From contig NZ_VFPP01000001.1 in NCBI RefSeq assembly GCF_006716745.1, positions 372,001 through 436,000 of the forward strand: DNA of 64,000 nt. The letters are read 5' to 3'. The stretch is from Saccharothrix saharensis. GTDB taxonomy: Bacteria > Actinomycetota > Actinomycetes > Mycobacteriales > Pseudonocardiaceae. Positions 16,647 through 23,529 of the stretch are shown here, in pieces (the stretch's first letter is position 1; each line of letters begins with the position of its first letter). Under the pieces are notes generated by a model. The model ran no database searches. It saw only the letters and a program-made list of their open reading frames with translations, and was not told where the DNA came from. The position numbers were made by a program, and so were the translations under genes.

Positions 16647-18320
16647 ATGACGGTCACCGCGACCACTGCCGGCACGGTCGTGGACGCCGTGCGGCGCTGG
16701 GCACGCGAACGGCCCGACCACGCCGCCTTCACGTTCCTCGACCACGAGGCGGACCCGCGGGGCGTGCCGGTGTCGATCACGTGGGCCGAGCTGGACGCGA
16801 GGGCCTGCGGCCTGGCGGGGGAGCTGCGCCGCCGGTGCGCCCCGGGTGACCGCGCGCTGCTCCTGCTGCCGCAGGGCCTGGACTACGTGGTGGCGTTCGT
16901 CGCCTGCCTGTACGCCGACGTGCTCGCCGTGCCGCTGTTCCCGATCGCCGGCGACGGGCACCGGGAACGCCTCGACGGCATCCTGCGCGACTGCGCGCCG
17001 AAGCTCGCGCTCACCTGCGCCCCCGTCGACCTGGGGCTGGACGTCGTGGTGGTCGGCGGCGTGCCGCCGTCCGCCGAACCGCCCGCACCGGGGCTCGGCG
17101 GTCCGGCCTACCTGCAGTACACCTCCGGCTCGACGCGCACCCCGGCCGGTGTGGTCGTCACCGACCGGAACCTCCGGGTCAACGTGCGCCAGGCGCTCAC
17201 CGCGTACGGCCTGGCCGACGTGACGCCGTCCCCGGTGAGCTGGCTGCCGCTGTTCCACGACATGGGGCTGGTCCTCGGCGTCGGCGTGGCGCTGACGACC
17301 GGGGCCGAGGCGGTGCTGATGGACCCGCTGGCGTTCCTGTACCGACCGTCGCGGTGGTTGCGGGCCATGAGCGGGCGGCGTGACGTGATCAGCGCCGGGC
17401 CGAACTTCGCCTACGACCTGTGCGTGCGGCGGGTGCCGGCGGCCGACCGGTCCGGGTTGGACCTGGGCGGGGTCGTCGCGCTGATCAACGGCTCGGAGCC
17501 GGTGCTCGCGGCGACCGTGGCGCGGTTCCAGGACGCCTTCGAGCCGTGCGGGCTGCGGCCGGACGCCCAGCGCCCGTCGTACGGCCTGGCCGAGGCGACG
17601 GTGTTCGTGACGGCGGCGTCACGCCCCACGACCACCGGGTTCGACCGTGCCGCGTTGGCCCGAGGACGCGTGGTGGCCACGGAGGACCCGGAGCGGGCGA
17701 GCGTGCTGGTCGGCTGCGGCGGGGCGGTCGACCAGCACCTCGCGATCGTGGACCCGGTGACGGGCGCGCCGGTGGCGGGGGACCGGGTCGGCGAGATCTG
17801 GGTGTGCGGGGAGAACGTCTCGCCGGGCTACTGGTCCGGCGCCCGCTCCGGCGAGGACGGGTTCGGCGCCCGGCTCGACGTCCCCGGCCTGCCGGCGGGG
17901 CCGTGGCTGCGCACCGGTGACCTGGGCGCCCTGCGCACGGGCGAGCTGTACGTGGTGGGCCGGATCAAGGACCTGATCGTCATCGACGGCCGCAACCACT
18001 ACCCGCAGGACGTGGAGGCCGCCGCGACCGAGGCCGACGACGTGATCCGCCGGGGCCACGTCGCCGCGTTCGCCGTGCCGTCCGACGGCGGTGAGGCGCT
18101 GGTCGTGGTCGCCGAACGAACCGCCCGGACACCCCGCGAGTCGGTCGACCAGTCACGCGTGCGGGCGCGCGTGCGGGCCGCGGTGTCCCGGCGCTACGAC
18201 GTGCGGGTGCGCGACGTCCTGGTCGTCGAACCCGGCTCGGTGCCGAGGACGTCCAGCGGCAAGCTCTCCCGCTCGGCCTGCCGCGACCGCTACCTCGCCG
18301 GCGATCTCCCCGTCTCCTGA
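16647..18320 (+). CDS. Fatty-acyl-AMP ligase (FAAL, FadD32-like)
   Basis: This 557-residue member of the ANL adenylation superfamily should activate a fatty acid as acyl-AMP and pass it to the phosphopantetheine of a PKS carrier domain. Visible motifs are the P-loop YTSGSTRTPAGV, SWLPLFHDMGLV (typical of FAALs), INGSEPV, YGLAEATVFVT, the hinge region WLRTGDLG, and the C-terminal catalytic Lys region PRTSSGKLSR. The ATG at 16647 follows GAGGAGGGGG. The gene diverges from a PKS whose first domain is an ACP, the arrangement expected for loading an acyl starter; FadD32 and Pks13 are the characterised example. It heads an apparent operon with the esterase, exporter and dikinase genes. The starter chain length cannot be read. 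Confidence 0.9.
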   Translation: MTVTATTAGTVVDAVRRWARERPDHAAFTFLDHEADPRGVPVSITWAELDARACGLAGELRRRCAPGDRALLLLPQGLDYVVAFVACLYADVLAVPLFPIAGDGHRERLDGILRDCAPKLALTCAPVDLGLDVVVVGGVPPSAEPPAPGLGGPAYLQYTSGSTRTPAGVVVTDRNLRVNVRQALTAYGLADVTPSPVSWLPLFHDMGLVLGVGVALTTGAEAVLMDPLAFLYRPSRWLRAMSGRRDVISAGPNFAYDLCVRRVPAADRSGLDLGGVVALINGSEPVLAATVARFQDAFEPCGLRPDAQRPSYGLAEATVFVTAASRPTTTGFDRAALARGRVVATEDPERASVLVGCGGAVDQHLAIVDPVTGAPVAGDRVGEIWVCGENVSPGYWSGARSGEDGFGARLDVPGLPAGPWLRTGDLGALRTGELYVVGRIKDLIVIDGRNHYPQDVEAAATEADDVIRRGHVAAFAVPSDGGEALVVVAERTARTPRESVDQSRVRARVRAAVSRRYDVRVRDVLVVEPGSVPRTSSGKLSRSACRDRYLAGDLPVS

Positions 18321-18352
18321 CCCCCCGTCTCCTGATCGACCAGGGAGAAGTG

Positions 18353-19300
18353 ATGTTGCGCGTGATGCTGCTCGTCCTGTCCGCGGTCGCCCTGGTGGTC
18401 GTCCCCGCCCGGGCCGCGCCCGCCACCGCCGACGACGGGGCGCGGGTGGTGGGGGAGAGGTGGCTCGACGGGCGCACCGTCGACCTCACCGTGGCCTCGC
18501 CCGCCGTCGGCGGCCAGGTGCCCGTCCGCGTCCTCACCCCACCGGGCTGGTCGCCGACCGCGTCGCGCACCTGGCCCGTCCTCTACCTGCTCCAAGGCGT
18601 CGGCGACGACTACACCTCCTGGACCAGGGAGACCGACGTCGAAGAGCTCAGCGCCACCCACGACGTCCTGGTCGTCATGCCCGACGGCGGACGTGCCGGC
18701 TGGTACACCGACTGGTGGAACGGCGGGCGCGGCGGCACGCCCCGGTGGGAGACCTTCCACACCGGCGAACTGCCGCAGCTCGTCGAGCGGAACTACCGCG
18801 GCGGCACGGCCCGCGCCGTCGCGGGACTGTCGGCCGGCGGCACGGGCGCGTTCGGGTACGCGGCCAAGCACCCCGGCATGTTCCGGGCCGCCGCGTCCTA
18901 CAGCGGCCTGCTGTCGACGCAGTTCGTCGGCGTCCCCCAGTTCATCTACACGACGGTGCTGCGCGAAGGGCTCGACCCGTACGGGCCGTGGGGCCGCGAG
19001 TCGCTGGTGCCCGCGATCTGGTCCGCGCACAACCCCCGGCAGCTCGCGGCCGACCTGCGCGGCCTCCGGCTCTACATGTCCTACGGCAACGGGTTCCGAG
19101 GCGCGCTGGACACCGACTGGTGGTCCTACGACCCGTTCGAGACGATCGTCGGCACCACCTCACCGGACTTCGTGGCCCGGATGCGGTCCCTGGGCATCCC
19201 GATCACGGTCAACGCCTACGGCGGCGGCACGCACACCTGGAAGTACTGGCAACGCGAACTGCGGGCGTCCTGGCCGATGCTGATGTCCGCGCTCACGTGA
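18353..19300 (+). CDS. Secreted esterase of the PF00756/antigen-85 superfamily
   Basis: This 315-residue alpha/beta-hydrolase has a signal peptide (MLRVMLLVLSAVAL to about ARAAPATA). Motifs are VLYLLQGVGDDYTSWTRETD (oxyanion-side loop), DVLVVMPDGG, a nucleophile elbow GLSAGGTGAFG with Ser160, and GGGTHTWKYW near the C-terminus as the likely catalytic His. The family includes antigen 85 mycolyltransferases, esterase D and many actinomycete secreted esterases. The sequence fits the superfamily; acyltransferase activity is inferred from location, between a fatty-acyl-AMP ligase and an exporter in a lipid-PKS locus. GTG 18350 and ATG 18353 are alternative starts; the ATG lies 5 nt after GGAG. The stop overlaps the MFS start (GTGA). 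Confidence 0.82.
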   Translation: MLRVMLLVLSAVALVVVPARAAPATADDGARVVGERWLDGRTVDLTVASPAVGGQVPVRVLTPPGWSPTASRTWPVLYLLQGVGDDYTSWTRETDVEELSATHDVLVVMPDGGRAGWYTDWWNGGRGGTPRWETFHTGELPQLVERNYRGGTARAVAGLSAGGTGAFGYAAKHPGMFRAAASYSGLLSTQFVGVPQFIYTTVLREGLDPYGPWGRESLVPAIWSAHNPRQLAADLRGLRLYMSYGNGFRGALDTDWWSYDPFETIVGTTSPDFVARMRSLGIPITVNAYGGGTHTWKYWQRELRASWPMLMSALT

Positions 19301-20601
19301 ACCGCGCGGCGGTGCCGGTGGCGTGCTTCGCGGCCTTCGTCACGGCACTGGACAACAGCGTCCTGATGGTGGCGCTGCCGACCATCGGCCGCGACCTCGG
19401 CCTGTCCACGACCGGGCTCCAGTGGGCCGTGGTCGGCTACATGCTCGTCTTCGCGAGCCTGATGCCGGGCGCGGGCGCGGCGGGCGACCGGTTCGGGCAC
19501 CGGCGGGTGCTGGTGGCCGGGCTGCTCGGCTTCGCCGCCGCGTCGCTGGGCTGCGGCACGTCCCACGACGGCTGGGAGCTGGCGCTGTGGCGGGCGGCGC
19601 AGGGCGCGGCCGCGGCGGCGATCGTGCCGACCGGGCTGGCCGTGCTGCGCACCCACCTCGACGCCGCGCACCGCCGGACGGGGATCGCGGCGTGGACGGG
19701 CGCCCTGGCCGTGGCGCTCGCGGTCGGGCCCGCGCTGGGCGGCCTGCTGAGCGAGGCGGCGCACTGGCGGTGGATCTTCCTCGGCAACGTGCCGCTGTCC
19801 GTCGCGGCGGCCGTGCTCGCCGGGGCCTTGCCGGCCCGGCGGAGCACGCGGCCGACACCGCTGCCGGTCCGGTCCACGGTGGCGTTGACCGCGGCCGTCT
19901 TCCTGGTCGCGGCGACCGTGCTGAGCGTCGGCGGTGACGGCCCGGTGGCGGCGTTGGCCGCGTTGTCGGGTGCGGCGTGCCTGCTGTTCGCGTCGGTGGA
20001 GCGGTCGGCCGCGCACCCGTTGTTCCCGGCCGGGTCGGTGCGGTCGGTGTTCGTCGGCGGCACGGTCGCGCAGGCGTTGTGGGGGCTCGCGGTCAGCGGT
20101 GTGCTGTTCGTGCTGCCCCTGCACCTGCACCACGCCGAGGGCTTCACGCCGCTGCGCACCGGGTTGTTCCTGGTGCCGGCCGCGCTGGCCGTGATCGCGG
20201 GCGCACCGGTCGTGCCGGTCCTGGTCGACCGGCTGGGGCCGTGGCGGACGGCGGCGTGCGGCCTGGGCGCGGTGACGTCCGGGCTGGCGGCGATGCCGTG
20301 GGCGACCCCGCCGGTGCTGGCGGCGTGCCTGGTGGTGGTCGGTTTCGGCTCCGCGTTGACCACCCCGCTGACCGCGGCCGTGCTGGACGCCGCCGACGAG
20401 CGGTCCGCCGGCGTCGCCTCGGCCACCGTCACCGCGAGCCGCGAACTGGCGGGCGGGTTCGGCGTCGCGGTCATCGGCCTCGCGTTCACGTCGGCGGGTC
20501 ACGCCGCCGCGTCGGTCGTCGCCGCCGGCGCGGTCGCGGTCGCGCTGGGGATCACACTCGCCCTGGCCGCGCGGTCGAGGCGTTCGCGCCACGAGGCGTG
20601 A
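19297..20601 (+). CDS. Major facilitator exporter, 14-TM DHA2 (EmrB/QacA) type
   Basis: This 434-residue membrane protein has 14 hydrophobic helices. Its first helix carries LDNSVLMVALPTIGRDL, the DHA2 drug:proton antiporter signature, and GDRFGHRRVLV follows helix 2 as motif A. The GTG start overlaps the esterase stop as GTGA, so the two are translationally coupled. The usual role of the family is proton-driven efflux of hydrophobic compounds. Within this operon the likely cargo is the PKS product, also serving self-resistance; this is inferred. An in-frame extension upstream through the esterase gene is not protein-like. Confidence 0.92.
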   Translation: MNRAAVPVACFAAFVTALDNSVLMVALPTIGRDLGLSTTGLQWAVVGYMLVFASLMPGAGAAGDRFGHRRVLVAGLLGFAAASLGCGTSHDGWELALWRAAQGAAAAAIVPTGLAVLRTHLDAAHRRTGIAAWTGALAVALAVGPALGGLLSEAAHWRWIFLGNVPLSVAAAVLAGALPARRSTRPTPLPVRSTVALTAAVFLVAATVLSVGGDGPVAALAALSGAACLLFASVERSAAHPLFPAGSVRSVFVGGTVAQALWGLAVSGVLFVLPLHLHHAEGFTPLRTGLFLVPAALAVIAGAPVVPVLVDRLGPWRTAACGLGAVTSGLAAMPWATPPVLAACLVVVGFGSALTTPLTAAVLDAADERSAGVASATVTASRELAGGFGVAVIGLAFTSAGHAAASVVAAGAVAVALGITLALAARSRRSRHEA

Positions 20602-20623
20602 CCGCCGGTGCCAGGATCGGCCC

Positions 20624-23005
20624 ATGGGGACCTCCGCGCTGGTGCTGCCGCTCGCCGATCCCGACGCCGACCTCGAGACGGTCGGCGGGAAGGGCGCGTC
20701 GCTGGCCAGGCTCGCCGCCGCGGGCCTGCCCGTGCCCGGCGGCTTCCACCTGACCACGCACGCCTACCGCCGGTTCACCGAAGGCCTCGACCCGGGGGCA
20801 CTGGGCGACGAGGCCGCGGTCCTCGCCGCGTTCGAGAGCCGGGACATGCCCGACGACATCGCCGACGCCATCCGCGCGGCACTCCCGCCCGGCCCGGTGG
20901 CGGTGCGGTCGTCGGCGACCGCCGAGGACCTGCCGGACCTGTCGTTCGCGGGCCAGCACGACACAGTCCTCGACGTGTCCGGCGCGGAGGTGCTCACCGC
21001 GGTCAAGCGCTGCTGGGCCTCGCTGTGGACCGCCCGCGCCACCGCCTACCGCGCCCGGCACGGCATCACCGACGTCGCGCTCGCCGTGGTCGTGCAGGAG
21101 ATGGTGCCCGCCGACGTCGCCGGGGTGCTGTTCACCGCGAACCCCGTCACCGGCGCGCGGACGGAGACCGTGGTCAACGCCGCGCCCGGGCTCGGTGAGG
21201 CCTTGGTCGGCGGCACGGTCACGCCCGACGAGTACGTGGTGACGGCCGACGGTCGGGTGCGCCGGACCGGGGGCGCGCTGCTGTCCGACGAGCGGGTGCG
21301 GGAGCTGGCCGCGCTGGGCGCGCGGATCCAGGACCTGCACGGCGTGCCGGTGGACGTCGAGTGGGCCGTGGCCGGTGACCGGGTCGCGGTGCTGCAGGCC
21401 CGGCCGATCACCGCGCTGGCCGAGGTCTGGAACGACACCCTGCGCGGCGACTACCTGTGGACGTGCGCGAACCTGCGCGAGGCCGTGCCGAGCGTGATGA
21501 CGCCCGCGACCTGGTCGTTCGCCCGGGCGCTCGCCCAGCCACCGATCGCCGGGCACCCGACCTCGGGCAACATCGGCGGCCGGTTCTACCTCAACCTCAG
21601 CGCCGCGCTGGCCGTCGGGCAGGCCCTCGGGTTGACCCGCGGCGGGTTCCTGCGGCGGACGGTCGAGCTGTACTTCGGCCGCATCCCGCCGGGCGTGCGG
21701 GTGCCGCGGCTGCCGCTGTCCCGCTGGGCCGTGCTGCGTGCGGCGATCGGTGCGGCGCTGCCGTTCCTGCGGCAGGGCCGGGAGTTCCGGGCGAAGATCG
21801 ACGGCCTGCTGGCGTCCTCGCCCGCCCGGGCCGAACGGCTCTGCGCCGCTTTCCGCGCCGCCACCACGCCCGCCGACCTGCTCGCCCTGTGGGAGTCCGA
21901 TGTGGACGAGGTGCTGCACGTGGACGCCAAGGTGTTCGACTCCGGCGCGCGCACCGGCTCGATGTCGTCGGTCAGGCTGCGCCGCAAGCTCGTGGAGCTG
22001 GTGGGCGAGGACGACACGACCGCGTTGCTGACCGGCGCGCACGGCGCGGCGGGGGAGTTGGAGAGCCTGGGCCCGGTGCTCGGCCTGGCGCGGCTCAAGC
22101 GTGGCGACATCACCCGCGAGGCGTACGCGCGGCAGTACGGGCACCGGTTCGCCGACGAGTTCGAGGTGTCCGCGCCGCGCCCGGCCGAGGACCCGGCGTG
22201 GCCCCGCCCGGACGACGGCGGTGTCGACCCCGAGGAGCTGCTGGCCCGCCAGGCGGCCGTGCGTGACGCGGCGTGGGAACGGTTGCGTGCCGCCCACCCC
22301 GGCAAGGCCGCGCGGCTGCGCCGTGAAGTGGACGAGCTCGCCGCGCTGGCCCGTGAGCGGGAACGGGCGCGCTCGGAGTTCGCCCGCACGTTCGCCGTGC
22401 TGCGGGCGTTCCTGGTCCGCGCGGGCGAGGTCACCGGACACGGTGACGCGGTGTTCTTCCTGCCGATCGAGGAGACCTTGCGCGTCCTGGCGGGCGACGT
22501 GGCCCCGCTGGCGGCGGTGCCCGCCCGCCGCGCCGCCTACGACCGCTACCGCGCGCTGCCGCCGTACCCGACGGTGATCCGGGGCCGGTTCGACCCCGAG
22601 GCGTGGGCCGCCGACCCCAACCGCCGCCCGGACGTCCACGACGCCTCCGCCGCACCCCTCGGCGACGACGTGTCCGGCTTCCCCGGCGCGGCGGGCGTGG
22701 TGGAGGGCGTGGCGCGGGTGATCCACGACGTCGCCGACGGCGCGGACCTCCGACCGGGCGAGGTCCTGGTGACCACGGTGACGAACATCGGCTGGACGCC
22801 GCTGTTCCCCCGCGCCGCCGCCGTGGTCACCGACGTCGGCGCGCCGCTGTCGCACGCCGCCGTCGTCGCCCGCGAACTGGGCATCCCGGCCGTCGTCGGC
22901 TGCGGCAACGCCACCACCCGCATCACCACCGGCGACCGGCTCCGGGTGGACGGCGGGCGGGGCACGGTGACCGTGCTCGGTGCCACGTCGACCCGCGGTG
23001 GATGA
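20624..23005 (+). CDS. PEP-synthase-like dikinase resembling rifampin phosphotransferase
   Basis: This 793-residue protein has three parts. Residues 1-275 are a PEP/pyruvate-dikinase ATP-grasp domain (VGGKGASLARL, VRSSATAEDLPD, FAGQHDT, VVVQEMV). Residues about 290-690 are a mainly helical region of unknown specificity. Residues about 700-793 are a swivelling phospho-histidine domain, with His744 in PLSHAAVVARELGIPAVVG. The C-terminal PEP-binding TIM barrel of true PEP synthase and PPDK is absent. This order (ATP, substrate, His domain) is that of rifampin phosphotransferase, which moves the beta-phosphate of ATP to an antibiotic hydroxyl. It lies 22 bp after the exporter, so it may phosphorylate the cluster product or an inhibitor. 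The substrate is inferred only from context. Confidence 0.82.
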   Translation: MGTSALVLPLADPDADLETVGGKGASLARLAAAGLPVPGGFHLTTHAYRRFTEGLDPGALGDEAAVLAAFESRDMPDDIADAIRAALPPGPVAVRSSATAEDLPDLSFAGQHDTVLDVSGAEVLTAVKRCWASLWTARATAYRARHGITDVALAVVVQEMVPADVAGVLFTANPVTGARTETVVNAAPGLGEALVGGTVTPDEYVVTADGRVRRTGGALLSDERVRELAALGARIQDLHGVPVDVEWAVAGDRVAVLQARPITALAEVWNDTLRGDYLWTCANLREAVPSVMTPATWSFARALAQPPIAGHPTSGNIGGRFYLNLSAALAVGQALGLTRGGFLRRTVELYFGRIPPGVRVPRLPLSRWAVLRAAIGAALPFLRQGREFRAKIDGLLASSPARAERLCAAFRAATTPADLLALWESDVDEVLHVDAKVFDSGARTGSMSSVRLRRKLVELVGEDDTTALLTGAHGAAGELESLGPVLGLARLKRGDITREAYARQYGHRFADEFEVSAPRPAEDPAWPRPDDGGVDPEELLARQAAVRDAAWERLRAAHPGKAARLRREVDELAALARERERARSEFARTFAVLRAFLVRAGEVTGHGDAVFFLPIEETLRVLAGDVAPLAAVPARRAAYDRYRALPPYPTVIRGRFDPEAWAADPNRRPDVHDASAAPLGDDVSGFPGAAGVVEGVARVIHDVADGADLRPGEVLVTTVTNIGWTPLFPRAAAVVTDVGAPLSHAAVVARELGIPAVVGCGNATTRITTGDRLRVDGGRGTVTVLGATSTRGG

Positions 23006-23529
23006 TCGCGCCGTCGGAACCGGCGTGGCAGGCACGTGCCCCCACACCGCGTGTGCGATGGCGGGACCTCCACTGGTAGCTGTGGCCGGGCGGGGTCCGG
23101 GTGCTGCGGTCGACCGCGGGTCGGCGCTGCCGGTGGTGCCAGTGGCGGGCCCGGCTGCCGGCGGAGTCGGCGATCTCGTAGCGGATCCCGGTCGCTCCGC
23201 AGCACCCGCGACACGACCACGCGGTGGTCGTCCCGGTGGATGTCGGTCGCTCGGAACACGCCGCCGGCGGTGCTCGACGCGTTGCGGCACCTCCACCCGC
23301 TCACGTCGGCGTCGGTCACCCTCACCCCATCGTCCGTCGCGTGGGCGGGGGGCGGGTGAGGGGCGATCAGCACCGCGGCGAACGTCGCCGCGACACCGGC
23401 GGGACCTGGGTCTCCTTCGGGCGACAGTGGTGGGCCGTCCGGGTACGAACCTTGCGGAGATCCTGAAATCGGCAGGTGGTCCTGCTATCGGTGGACCGGG
23501 AGGGGTTCCGCCGACGAGGGGACGCGGTC
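23006..23529. other. 524-bp gap with a possible minus-strand gene remnant
   Basis: No intact gene is seen. On the minus strand, protein-like text (VFRATDIHRDDHRVVVSRVL) around 23270-23190 continues in a shifted frame as IRYEIADSAGSRARHW around 23180-23130. This suggests a decayed gene, but the family was not recognised. The SARP gene promoter must also lie at the right end of this gap. Confidence 0.3.

Noticed and set aside
10278..20601. Calling this a genuine mycolic acid locus
   Set aside because: The PKS has extra DH and KR domains, there is no acyl-CoA carboxylase or FAS-II gene nearby, and the rest of the window fits a non-mycolate family.
20624..23005. Calling the dikinase a metabolic PEP synthase or PPDK
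   Set aside because: The C-terminal PEP-binding barrel required for those reactions is missing.
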